The notes under the pieces: model-generated
Databases searched by the model: none
Seen by the model: the letters and a program-made list of their open reading frames with translations, nothing else
What the model was told of the DNA's origin: nothing
In this document: positions 21,667-34,249 of the stretch, piece after piece
How positions within the stretch are numbered: the stretch's first letter is position 1
Layout: each line of letters opens with the position of its first letter
Made by a program: the position numbers and the translations under genes
Assembly (NCBI RefSeq): GCF_002994745.2
Contig: NC_037091.1
Span: 31,126,612-31,190,611, forward strand
Length of the DNA stretch: 64,000 nt
Source: Rosa chinensis
Lineage: Eukaryota > Streptophyta > Magnoliopsida > Rosales > Rosaceae
Direction of reading: 5' to 3'

Positions 21667-24107
21667 TTCTTTTCACCCTCTCCTATAGACTTGAACTGCT
21701 TCACCTTAGGCCTTCCGGGAGGCCTCTTCGAAAGGGGAGTAATCAAGTCAGTAGCAGATTCAGAAGAAGACATATCAATATTGGTTATCGGCCGGATAGG
21801 AAAACTGTAGCTCTTGTTGAACCTATCAACACTAAAGTACTTCTCAATATAATCATAGACATTTTCAGAGACAACTCGTATTGCAGCAAGGCCGTGAGGA
21901 CTAGGAGAACAATTGATCTGCAATTTCACACATGAACATAAATGCTTGGAAACATCAACTACATAAGAAAAGTTAGATCAAACCTCATAAACACCAGAGC
22001 TAGAGTAATGGACACTGAAACGACTAGATTTCTCCATCTACACCTTCAACCTTTCCTCCATTTTGGGAGTTAGTTCTGTGGTCCAACGTTGTGCCTCATC
22101 CCTCCTTTCACCCATCTGCTCCATCTGTTTAATTATGGTTTGATCCAACATACAATATACCGGCATCAAATGCTCAAGTGCAATCCAAGAGTTAAATGAT
22201 TCAGCAATCCCATTAGCCATAATTCCATATCGACATCTAGTATAAAATGCACGGCACCAATTTTCCACTAGAATTTTAGCAAGAAAAGGGTCAATAATCT
22301 CAGGACCACCTTCTTGTCTAAGCAATCGCAAATTGAAATGGTATGCCTTCTCAGTAGAGGAATATGCAACCTTAAAGAACTTCTTCTTAACTTCTTCTAT
22401 CAAAACAAAATTACCTTTACCCCTATATTTATCGGCAAGGTTCACCACCAAATGCTTGTAACAAAACAGGTTAGGATATCCAACAAATACCTTATCGAAA
22501 GCACTTAACAGTCCAGTACCCTGATCACTAATAAATGTGATGACTCTTCCTTGAGGTTCAAGCAAACTCTTCAAATGGTTAAAAAAGAATGTCCAATTTG
22601 CATCTGTCTCAGAATCACAAAAACATATAGAGGGTAGAAACTTGCACAAACCAGAGCACAAAAAGGTCAGTCTACTGGGGGCCAATATAGAAATTATTAG
22701 GGGGCAATAAAGTATGCAGTTACCTTGATTTCCATTCCTTCCAATTGCAGAAGGAATCTGACCCTTGTAAATGCTTTTACCAAATGTTCCATCAACATAC
22801 AACACCGGCAAACATAATTGGAAGCCTTCAACATAACCTCCATAAGCTATGAAAAGCCTCTCAAAATGATTAGTAGATAGGTCAACTTCCAACACAAAAG
22901 AAGAGCCCGGATTACTCTGCAAAACAGCTTCCTTATACCAAGATAACTTGCTGAATGAATCTGCATCGGATCCATAAGTTGCTTCCTTACCCCTTTGCTT
23001 CGCTTTCAAGGCAACCTTGTAGGAAATATCAAACCCATATATTGACTTGAACTTACTCATAATTTCCCTTGGCTTCAATGAAAGTTTATAGCTAACATCG
23101 GCAGCAATGCAAGTCTTGACAACCTTGGATCCCAATAGCTTGTGCTTTTGAGTTTGTTATATAAAGGCAATCATTGGCAGATGATGAAAGAGCACGAAGA
23201 TGCCAATCACAACCTTCGGTTCCAACATTTGAACAAACTGTATGAATACGGTCCAAATCATTTCTAAAAAACACAAACTCAAAACCAACTGCAATTGCAT
23301 ACTTCTTGAGCTTCTCACGGAGCTCAGCTGCACCATGAAACTTCTCCCCGACATGATGAATATAAGAACCCCACTCATCAGACAAATACGACTTGTGTAT
23401 TTCAATCCTAAATGCCTCTCCCAAATAATCGTCTTCATCAATAACTCCCGAACAACTATCCGCTGAACACGTGTTGCTGCAACTTCCACCAATCTTTAAA
23501 ACAGGAATCTCAACACAATCTAACTTATGTATTCTAGCACCGCAGAATAGCATCTGGAAATCACAATTGGAACGAAGAAAACAAACTTCACAACCAATAA
23601 CTGAATACTAAAGCTCAATAACATCACTTGGAAAAAACTGGAATATATGTACGGAAAATGTCTTCATACAAGTGAGAATAGCTCATACATTGATTCAGAG
23701 GAATCATATAACCTTTGCCAGAATAAATGCACCTAGCAACCAAATGATTAGCCATAATCCTAAAAAAAATAAAATAAGAGAACAACAGATTATTGCACCC
23801 CAATGATGTAATCAAAACTACCAAAACACATAAGAAGAAGTACCAATTTACTCTTAAAAAAAAGAAAAGGATCACTAGACAACAAATACAGCGGCTTCAT
23901 AACAGTTAAAACACATTATTGCCTCCTAATACACAGATTATTGGCCCCCAATAATGTAGTCAAAACTACCAAAACACTTTAGAAAGTGTAACAAATTGCT
24001 ATGCACACAAATGAAAAGATCATTAACCAACAATTATAGAGTCTGAATAACAATTAAAACACATTATTGGCTACCAATAGAAAGATTATTGCCCCTAAAT
24101 AATATAG

Positions 24108-24474
24108 TCAGAACTACAAAAACACTTCACAACCAGCTCAAAACTAACACGAAGCTCAGTTTAACCAAAAACAGCACGAAGTTAACACAAAAATTCAAAA
24201 CTAACAAAATGCACACAAAAAGACCTAGAAATTCAAATCAGAACTGCAATAACACTTCACAACCAGTTCAAACTTAACATGAAGCTCAGATTCAGCAAAA
24301 TCAGTTCGAATTTAACAGAGCAATTCGAACACAAAACGACCTAGATATTCAAATCAAACAGATTAAACCGAGCTAAAATCAAACAATTACAGAACGATGA
24401 AGAAAAGAAGCAAACCGCAATGGAGGAACATAAAGAAGAGCTCTATCTCGCTCCATGTGATAATCACTGCAGAT
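24108..24474 (-). other. 5' flank and leader of the MULE transposase gene
   Basis: No protein-coding gene is recognised. There are several direct copies of a segment containing CACTTCACAACCAG and AAACTAACA (24124-24300). Confidence 0.4.
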
Positions 24475-24680
24475 CTTCTCTCTCTAGGAATCGCAGGTCT
24501 TCTCTCACTAGAAATCGCAGAGCTTCTCACTCAAGAAATCGCATGGCTCCTCTCTCTAGAAATCGCACAACTCCTCTCTCTCTCTAAAATATGAGAGCTT
24601 CACTCTAAAAACCAGGGAGCTTCTCTCTCTAGAAATCGAGCTGATCCTCTCTCTCTAAAATCAGAGAGCTTGTCTCCCTA
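24475..24680 (-). repeat. 24 bp-period minisatellite near the MULE right end
   Basis: About four clean copies (24475-24590) of a CTCTCTCTAGAAATCGCA-containing unit with 24 bp period are followed by degenerate copies to 24680. Its position mirrors the CT run at 9178-9202 near the left end. Confidence 0.75.
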
Positions 24681-24959
24681 AATCTCATTCTGTTACGAAT
24701 TTGAACTCTTGATAGTTATAGAAGGGCAAAACGGTCAAAAATTTTGAATAAAACAGGCCCGGTTTGAAAGAGTTTGGGCAATTGGGGTTAAAAAAATGTA
24801 AACTGTCGTTTAAGTGGTCAAACTCTTAGAGTGTTTAGGAAAGTGGGGTTAACTAACCCTAAATTTGGGTAAACGATCATTTCCAAAAAAAAAAAGTTGA
24901 ATTCCTGCATATTACAATGTCCTTTAAAGAGGGTGATTGCTCTTGATGTACTACAATTG

Positions 24960-24962
<3 letters not shown>

Positions 24963-25046
<84 letters not shown>
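24963..25046 (+). repeat. (GA)n microsatellite, ~42 units
   Basis: An uninterrupted GA dinucleotide run is directly visible. Open reading frames across it are an artefact of the repeat. Confidence 0.95.
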
Positions 25047-25049
<3 letters not shown>

Positions 25050-25115
25050 CTTTGATCTGGAAAGAGGGAAAAAGATGCTCAGATACTGTATGGTGAAAGT
25101 ATCAGATACTGTATG

Positions 25116-25234
25116 ATCGATTTGAGTTTTTTTTTTTTGATAAGGTAAATAACATTTCGTGAGTTGAACTACCAACCTCTCATTTACGAAAGGGAGACTA
25201 CGCCACTAGACCAAATGGTATTGGACATCGATTT
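25116..25234 (-). mobile_element. tRNA-derived SINE
   Basis: ATCGATTT is repeated at 25116-25123 and 25227-25234, a TSD. Read on the reverse strand, the insert between them has TGGTCTAGTGG (box A), then AGTTCAACTC (box B), and ends in TTATC followed by poly(A). This is the layout of a short plant SINE of about 100 bp. Confidence 0.75.
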
Positions 25235-26172
25235 TCTCTTTTAATAAATTAAAATTTAGTAAAACCTGCGACATGCCAACATCAAAAGAAGGGGATTAAT
25301 TAGCTTTATAGTATAATAATAATATTGTATAAATAAATAGGCAGCTGATAGAGGAATATATGATTAATTTATTAAAATAGATTTAGTTAAGATCGATCAT
25401 ATTGTATATTTGTGCAAAAGATATGATTTATATGATTTACTATAAATGTACGCACTATTATACCTGTGGGATATGTTTGACAATGTAACTAGATGATTGC
25501 CTATCAATTATTTTATGTTTCAGTGCAAGCTAGTGGTTTAGTAGTGTTCTTTGCAACTGAGGTGGGAATTCATATTGCTTACCTCTTTTTAGTTTTTACC
25601 TCTCTTTAATTTTTATCAATTAACACCTACTTTTTTTTTTAAATAAATTAACACCGTAATTTTTATCTAATCACTGATCATCAATCCAAAACTCTGAAAG
25701 GGATTTCTCTGACCCACAAAGAAGATAAGCATGTATGAAGACAAACAATTTCTTCCAAATAATGGATAAGGAGCCTATTCAGTCCACTGTTAGTGAACCG
25801 TTCACTTGGACAAATGGGTGACGTGGTAGTTAAAGTTATCAAGGTCAGCTGTTAGTCAACATGCAGTAAGACAGTTAAAATGAAAATTACTAAGATTAAC
25901 GGGAAGCGAAGTTTGACCTTCATATTCCCATATCAAAACACCAGCACAAATCAATCTACTCCCGAGTGCTTATTCCATTAGATTTCTGTGACGAAAGCAA
26001 CCGTAACACAAAATTTTACTACATGAATCGGAGAAAACTTAGTAATCAACACTACAAATTCCTCTCAACTCGCAAAGTTAAAACAGTGACCCAACCGTAT
26101 CTCCTCCGTCAGGGGACATCGAGGCGGTGCACCGGTCCCATCTAATTCACCTTTCCATCGCCGATGTCCGTG
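25235..26172. other. Intergenic
   Basis: AT-rich with no gene recognised. A weak tRNA-like patch lies at ~25525-25580 (AGCTAGTGGTTTAGTAG) but lacks a good second box. Confidence 0.4.
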
Positions 26173-27090
26173 TGTTCTTGGTTTATCCATTTTTTTTTTT
26201 GATCAAATTGAGACATACCAATAGTATGCTCCTTTCATAGATTAAGAAATAGTACAATGACTACTCCAATAAAACAATGATGCTCTGAGTAGTCTATGCC
26301 ACATACAAACACCTCGCCTTGCAGGCAATCTATTCTACCTAGTCTCACACGCCGGGCACGCAATTGTGGTACGCTAAAAACTAAGTACTTCTACAAGACT
26401 CATAGAGGTATCTCTACCAGCATAGACAATAGTAACTAGGATCAAACTATCAAACAACTATAGGCTCCTGCCCTATAAAAAGGGCAGACCTCTTGACAAA
26501 CCCAAACTAGCCCATAACCTGAGACCAAATCCAAACCTAGTCCCAGGCCCAGGCCCAAGTGTACCAAAGACAACACAACAGGAGACGTGAATCTGCCTCT
26601 GTCATTCATCATCGCCGCCGCCATGTTTTCCGGCGGGCGGCCCCACCAACGCAGCATTAGCGCCACTTCTCTCAACGACCTACACAAATAAAAGCCGCCC
26701 CGGCGCCGGAACTGGGAAAGAAAGAAACCGAAAACCCAATCGGCCAACAAACGAGCTACCGATCAGGAACTCCGATCTCAAAATCAATTATCTCCGCAAC
26801 AGCAGCGACCTCCTCTGCAAACAAACTTCGACCTCCGCCGCTACGATTCGCACCTAGTTCAACCACCGCTGCAACCTGGCCAACTCTGCTACAAATCCGG
26901 CTCCAATCCGCAAAAACAAACCGCAAATCTCTGGCCTCACCTTAGAACCGCGCTCGACTACGATAGGTCACGCCTCTGCTAGACTCGACGATGAGGAGTT
27001 GACCGTCACCGTCGTTCTCTGACACAAACGATGGCTAAGAGCGGCAGCGGCGCTCTGCTAGGTTGAAAAAACTGTTCTTGGTTTATCCAT
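26173..27090 (-). mobile_element. LINE-mobilised retroposon, ~882 bp, 18 bp TSD
   Basis: TGTTCTTGGTTTATCCAT is repeated at 26173-26190 and 27073-27090. The insert 26191-27072 begins on + with ten T's. Read on the reverse strand it ends ...CAATTTGATC plus poly(A). The long TSD and A tail show L1-type retroposition. No endonuclease or reverse transcriptase domain is present, so it is either an internally deleted LINE (5' and 3' UTR only) or a retroposed cellular RNA. The 5' half is GC-rich and the 3' half looks like a non-coding 3' end. Confidence 0.8.
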
Positions 27091-27686
27091 TGATTGAAGT
27101 AATCATCAGAAAAAGAAACTTGTTTCCTTCTTGCGTTTGGGATGCAAAAGGAAGGAAATCATTTCCTAAAGAAAGGACAATCAAATCGATTATACCCAAA
27201 AAAGACAAAGCTCTGATGATTATGCCCAAGCAATTTACCCAAAGCAACACCGCTTTTACTTCTAACTCTTGACTAATCGAACTAATAGAGGTCTAACTGA
27301 GAATCAATGGCTAGATGAAATCTAGAACAAATCAATGGTTTAGATTTGATAGTGAAGTCCACTGGCAGTGGATGAAATAGTTTTTGATAATTGATGACCA
27401 ATCAATCAACTGCTTATTCTTCCTATTCAATACCTCGATGTTATGGGACTAGTTCATAAAAGGATAGATCAGCTTAGCCTAGCTGGCTAGCTAGTTAGCA
27501 GGTTGAGATATGAAGCTAAAATTCTTTAAGTGAACTCATCAAAATACCAAATGCCAAATAAATTGTCGAAATTAACTAACTTCTAAACAATTATTTTGAT
27601 TGTTATAGTCAGAAGGAGATACTACAGATACTTCATAGAAATTGCGTAACTGGCATCTGCAGGTGATATTTGCAATTAATTGATGC
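27091..27686. other. 3' flank of the SDR gene
   Basis: No gene is recognised. This stretch contains the SDR 3' UTR (reverse strand) and sequence that was contiguous with 26172 before the retroposon inserted. Confidence 0.4.
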
Positions 27687-29225
<1,539 letters not shown>

Positions 29226-29826
29226 CTTTCTCTCAACTTCGATCACCAATAACTTCAGATGCAGGCTGTTGCAAGTACTTCAAAATTTTTAATGTGGTTA
29301 GGATTAATATTGAGCAACCAAAAGTTGTAGATATATATGAAATACGAAAAGGACGTCCATGGTATAAATGGCAAGACATGTCAATCATTGAACTGCATAC
29401 GCCCACAAAAACGTCACCAAGATATCAACAAAATATTTGCTTAATTGTAGAATCAGGGTTCTCCCTAGAGAATATGAGGCCTAAGGCGAAATTTTTTGTT
29501 ACACTAGGACAAATTTTTTTTGAATATTTTTTTTTAATTTAGTTTTATAGCTCTGATTTTAAATTTTAGTTGAATGATTTTGTTCTTTAAATTTTACTCA
29601 CATTTTATATTTATACTATATTCCTTACAAAATCAAATAAAAATATTTATTTATGATATTCGATTAACCATACTTTTTATATTAATACTATATCCCTTGA
29701 ATAGGCTCAAGTACTTCAAAACTTTCATCATTAAGTTTTTTATTTTGTTTTGTTTCTAAGTACTTTTGACGAAGATGAATGGAATACTTGAGTTTTAATT
29801 GAGCCGAAAACAAACTCAAGTTGATG
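29226..29826. other. Upstream region of the SDR gene, AT-rich
   Basis: This should hold the SDR promoter and 5' UTR on the reverse strand. I could not place a convincing TATA box. Beyond ~29500 the sequence is very AT-rich with no gene. Confidence 0.4.
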
Positions 29827-30057
29827 AATATTTTAGGGCTAAATACTATTTAGTACCCTATGGTATGAGTCAAACATCGATTCAGTCTCTCGACTTTCAA
29901 TTTCATCAAAAACACCCCTACAATATCATATTCTCGTCCAATAGGTCCCTCTGACTCAATTCCGTCAATTTCAGACGTTAAGTGCTGACATGACATTTTC
30001 TACTCATCAAAAGTGGGGCCCACATGGAAGTGAAATTCCCAAATTGAGGTTGGGGAG

Positions 30058-30130
30058 ACTCGAACTCCCCCCAACACATGTGCAAGCAAAAGCCCCAAAC
30101 CACCGGACCACTTGCATGGTACTGCTATAT
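30058..30130 (-). other. tRNA-like segment within the MULE arm
   Basis: On the reverse strand, GTGGTCCGGTGGTTTGG and GAGTTCGAGTCTCCCC resemble Pol III boxes A and B. The same block is in the opposite arm at ~54175-54240 on +. It is part of the terminal repeat, not a separate insertion, and probably a fossil SINE that the arm acquired. Confidence 0.45.
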
Positions 30131-30472
30131 TGCAAACAAAAATAACATATATCTGTATAATATATATATATATATATATATTTAAAAGTCATCGTCCTTC
30201 TCCACCCATCTCTCTCCTCCTCTCTTCTTCTTCTTCCTCTTCTGCCATGAAAAAGGGTTTTAACAAGAATTGAAGCAAAAGAATCCAAATTGGCGAAAAC
30301 AAACAAGTAGATGAGAAGCAACGGCATCAGTTGGTAAAATGATTACCTTGACGACATCGTTGTTGCAAAGAAATCTATGATTGGAGCTATCGAGGAAGAA
30401 GATGGAAGCAGTACCTTAGGCCTGGATCAAAATCGAACCAATTTCCAGATCAACAACAACAACATCACATCG

Positions 30473-30964
30473 TGTAGATACCTCTACTAGTGAGACTAGT
30501 TTGCTATCTCACCAAGCATGAGTAACACCCTCTTTGGGACATCCACAAGCCATGGTGAGGCCCAACCGCTACTTGCATTTTGTAGCCCTATGTTCAAACT
30601 ACGCTACGGTATCCGGAAGTCGCAAATACGTCGCTGGGAAGCCACCTTCCCTGCCTTGCAAAGTTGCCTTCACAAACATGCTTTCTAGACTAGAATAGTG
30701 ATTTTAGTCATGCCACATCTAAGAAAATGTAAAGGAGAAGCATTCCTTCACCTATAAAAGGAATGCCTCCTCCCACTTAAACACCATCCCATTACATCTT
30801 TTGTAATCTCCTTAGGCCGCAAGGCTCAACACACTAGTGTAACATTCAAGTGGACGTAGTTTCCCGCTAAGGCGGGAGACGAACCACTATACATCTCGTG
30901 TCACTCTCTCTCTCTCTCTCTCTCTAAAGCTAACTAGAGATCCCACGGATCACTAACGTTAACA
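30473..30964 (+). repeat. 5' LTR of the LARD
   Basis: It runs from TGTAGATACC to AACGTTAACA. TATAAA at 30753-30758 lies between GCATTCCTT and AAGGAATGC, a 9 bp inverted repeat around the probable TATA box. A TC-dinucleotide tract lies at 30903-30925. Confidence 0.9.
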
Positions 30965-30984
30965 TTGGCGCCGTCTGTGGGAAG
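30965..30984 (+). promoter_or_regulatory. Primer-binding site of the LARD
   Basis: TTGGCGCCGTCTGTGGGAAG follows the 5' LTR with no gap. GGCGCCGTCTGTGGG is a familiar primer-binding sequence in plant Gypsy-type elements. I did not assign the priming tRNA. Confidence 0.7.
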
Positions 30985-33900
30985 CCAACATATTGGCTTC
31001 ATCACCTACCATGAGCTAAGTCTGCTTATCGGAGCTCAAAGAAATTTCTTCATTCATTGAGTTATTCCAACCTCACTAATTCTTGAAGTCATCATAAGCT
31101 CCTAGTGAGTTTATGTTTGAATTGATGCTTCTTGGCGGCAACTTTTTGCCTAGGCTAATCAACATTACCCCAGCGGTACAACCAGACAGAAATGTGCATC
31201 TCAAAGGGCTGCCCAACACATGGTCAACACTGGACAAGAAAAGTCAACACTAACAAAAAAAAAAAAATAATAATAATAATTTGGTGCTGATTCACTCTAG
31301 ACACCCAGAAAGCTTCTCTGGGCACCCATGACCATTCTTCGATCATCAGCATCAGCGGCACACCACCGCTAGCTATGCCTAGCGGTCAGCAACCAGCAAC
31401 CTCCGCTCTGCCAACCAGCAGTCACCGCTAGGCAACCTCCATTGTACGACCCAATCATCAGCGGCACCGCTAGCCACCCATCAGCGGCACCACTAGCCGT
31501 GCAACCATCCTCCGGCCGCTAGCCGCCATCGATGGCCAAAGCTCCGCTGAGCACCAACTGCTATGCATGAGCTCCGCACCGGTCCACTAGCTAGGCTAGC
31601 AGTTAACACCTTGCGCAGACCGCCAGCGCGCCTATCGCCGCTAGCGAGACCAAGCACCATTCTCCACCACCGTTAAGATCCTCCGCCGGCCATACCCGCT
31701 GAGCATGCTCCACTGGGCGCAAAGTTGGTCACCGCTGAGCACATACTCACTGATCACACACGCCATTGACCAAGAGCCACTGCTGGCTATCGACGTCAAA
31801 AAGCACCGCCAGCACCGGCACGCTAACAACAATTGCACAACATCGTCGTTTACCGGTCACTGGGTATCCTGAAATTGATCAGTGCACCCATCAGCGGTCA
31901 CTTACCGCCACTGCATCATAGCTGCATTCTATCGCCTTCGCTAATGAAAACTTCACAACCAAAGCTGATCATCAGCGCCAAGCTCCAAGTGAGCACCATC
32001 ACATCCTTTTTCTTGCAGCTCCGCCAGCTCTCCAGCGGCGATGTTTACCGCTAGCAACACCTAGCGTTCATTTCTCCGCCAACCACCTCCGCTGGCCAAA
32101 CGCTCTGCTCCGCTAGCCTCATCACTGCTGAGCTTCACCGCTGGAGCCTAGAAGTTCACCGCCGAACTTCGAACTTCACCGCTGGAGCCTGGAAGTTCAC
32201 CCCTGGAAGGTTATCGCCGAACTTTGAACTTCACCGCTGGAGCCTGGAAGTTCACCGCCTAACTTCGAACTTCATTGTCGAGCATCGGCGCCAAGCTTCA
32301 CTGCTGAGCTTCTCCTCCGCCGAGCTTCACCTCTGTCGGAACCAAACTCGTCGCAACTGGACGCTTGACTCTGACGTTCACCAGCTCTCAGTCGAGTGCA
32401 ATAAAATCTTTGGCGACGCTCCAACCAACTAGATAAGCTTCTCTTTTAAAAACAATCTCTGATGGCTTATAATCTATACACACTGCATCATTCTCTAGTT
32501 TGTCTCTACATGCCTACAACCCCCCAACAGCATGTACCTATAAGAAGTGTGTACAGACGCATGTGTATCCTTTATGATAAACCAAGCATGATCATACATC
32601 AAGACGTGGTGCTGCCACCTTACTGCATGTTTCGGCCACATGCTTTTCTTGCTCTGTTAATTGTATATCAGTAATTATGCTGCATGTATCGCTGAAACCA
32701 AATGCCCACACCATGCATGCTCATCCATATAACATGAAAACCTGCTGATGCTTGATTCAAGTCCTTGTCTCAAAAGTTATTTACATTAATTGACTTCAAC
32801 AACATGCTTCCAGCTATACATTTTTTGCACATGGCATCATCGATAGAAAACATTGGTTGGCCTATATGTCCAAATGAAAATTATATTTAGTGTACATGCT
32901 CCATCCCTACTTGATCACAGACTGTGAGGCAAGATTTGAGTTTGCATGCTCAAATTGCCGCAATGTATCCAATCATCACACTTATGCTATATGATTATTT
33001 CATTTGCATATAAACGATGTGTTATATAGAAATAATGAGAGCTCACATGTTCCCTGTAAATTGGACATTCAAAATGGACATATATACATGTTATTTGTCA
33101 TAAACCACCACACTTGCTTATATACTTTGCTTACAATTTTCTCAAAGTCCATATGCAAATCATTGTTGTTGATTTTACAAATCCACATATTAATCATCTA
33201 TTTCGTTTCAAGGAAATTCACCTATTTCTATTGAGCATTCCACCACAACTACGAGTTAACTGACATTATCGGAGTACTTTATCCGTCCCAAGCAATGGAC
33301 CGTCATGCTCGGCCAACTTCGCTAGCCTCCAAATCGGCATAAGATAAGTCACCATATCTTATCTCTTCCGCTCTTACAATTAGAGCTACTACCATGCCAA
33401 TGCCATGCTTTTACTACTTTTAAGCATGCCCACAATATATCACACTTGATATGCTTTTACATGCTTCCATAAACTCTTGAGCATGGCAACAACATTTCGT
33501 AGATTTGGCAACACTTTCTAGACCTCACATGCTAGATATGCCATGCTTCACATACCGATCTCAATGATCCTTAAGCATATCTACAAAAAATGCAAAATTG
33601 ATATTAGCAACTTCACTACAAGTACATTCTGCACATGCCATGCTTCTATTTAATTGCAAAATTAAATAAATATGGGTAACTCAAACAAAATTTTATTACT
33701 TTCTCTATTTGTTTGTCATGTTTCATACAAGTACTAACTTTATGAGTCTATGGTCACCGCCAAGCGGTAAGGCAACTACTCATAATGACAATGACCGCTA
33801 TGCGGCATTGCAGTCAAGTTTCTCCTCCGAGAAATAGTAAAGGGACTAGTTAACACAGCCCATGGCAGCCATTGATCCGGCAGTTAACCCCGACGCTTGG

Positions 33901-34249
33901 GTACCAAAGATTGAGCTCGCTACCCAACACCCTCTGCTCCGCGCAGCTCCCCCTCAACAAACAATTTACCGACCATCCGGAGGTCCGTCGTGGCTGGGGA
34001 GTGGGGGACTCCCTGGCGGGCCTAGCAGGGGCCCACCCGAAAGGGCAAAAGCGTTCGCTCCAACCAATTGTAGATGGACGACGCACTCGCACTAATTATG
34101 CTTGATATACGGATACAGCACAAAGCTACGCTTTGGTATCAACCCGCAAGAACACCCTCCTTGACTGGGGACTTCGGGGACTTGTACATACAGCCTAGCA
34201 TAATTAGCAACGGTCACGCTCATGCCTCAAGGCATCACCATCGAGCTGC

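Larger units (their letters stand above)
20273..23755 (-). pseudogene. MURA-type Mutator transposase, broken
   Basis: This is a DDE transposase gene of a Mutator-like element. On the reverse strand it starts at ATG 23755 (MANHLVARCIYSGKGY). It continues through an N-terminal DNA-binding-like region (CDWHLRA) to a one-base frameshift near 23145. It then reads SKFKSIYGFDISYKVALKAK and VLYVDGTFGKSIYKGQ, the first catalytic Asp region. A probable 83-base intron at 22641-22723 holds a hairpin repeat and seems to leave the frame off by one. After it come DSETDANWTFFF, ISDQGTG and the HLV/ADKY region. A stop lies at 22038. The C-terminal exon 21665-21917 has a damaged SWIM finger (CSPSPHGLAAI) and PPGRPK. 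A CCHC knuckle remnant (CGRCGK) lies at ~20278-20344, beyond a CACTA insertion. Confidence 0.8.
9561..24107. repeat. Dispersed GC-rich inverted repeats (TACTGGGGGCCAATA type) in the Ulp1 MULE
   Basis: The type copy is a perfect 15 bp inverted repeat with a 7-base loop: TACTGGGGGCCAATA at 9669-9683, GACAGAT, then the complement at 9691-9705. Related copies or half copies occur near 9561, 9830, 9960, 13921, 14070, 14100, 15590, 15725, 19372, 19765, 19890, 20040, 20212, 22671, 23790, 23930 and 24062. They lie in introns, the 5' leader and spacers of both genes. I saw none in the two LTRs, the CACTA insert or outside the element. Confidence 0.8.
8943..24884. mobile_element. Ulp1-carrying Mutator-like element (Kaonashi-like), with nested insertions
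   Basis: The element spans 15.9 kb as it stands, or about 9.4 kb after removing two LTRs and a CACTA element. The left end begins GGGTCGTGAGTCGTGACC and the reversed right end begins GGAAATGATCGTTTACCC. The outer ~100 bp of both ends share scattered blocks (CAAAT..AGG, TTTCC.AAACAC, CACTTA). These are weak terminal repeats, as expected of the so-called non-TIR MULEs. Both ends abut poly(A) (8925-8942 and 24885-24895), which fits a 9-base A TSD. A Ulp1-like protease gene runs inward from the left and a MURA transposase gene inward from the right. This gene pair is known from Arabidopsis Kaonashi MULEs. Confidence 0.75.

Noticed and set aside
24951..25175. Open frame of Leu-Ser repeats
   Set aside because: Translation of the GA microsatellite.
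30058..30130. Possible tRNA gene
   Set aside because: Box-like motifs are present, but no acceptor stem or anticodon arm could be paired. It is duplicated with the MULE arm.
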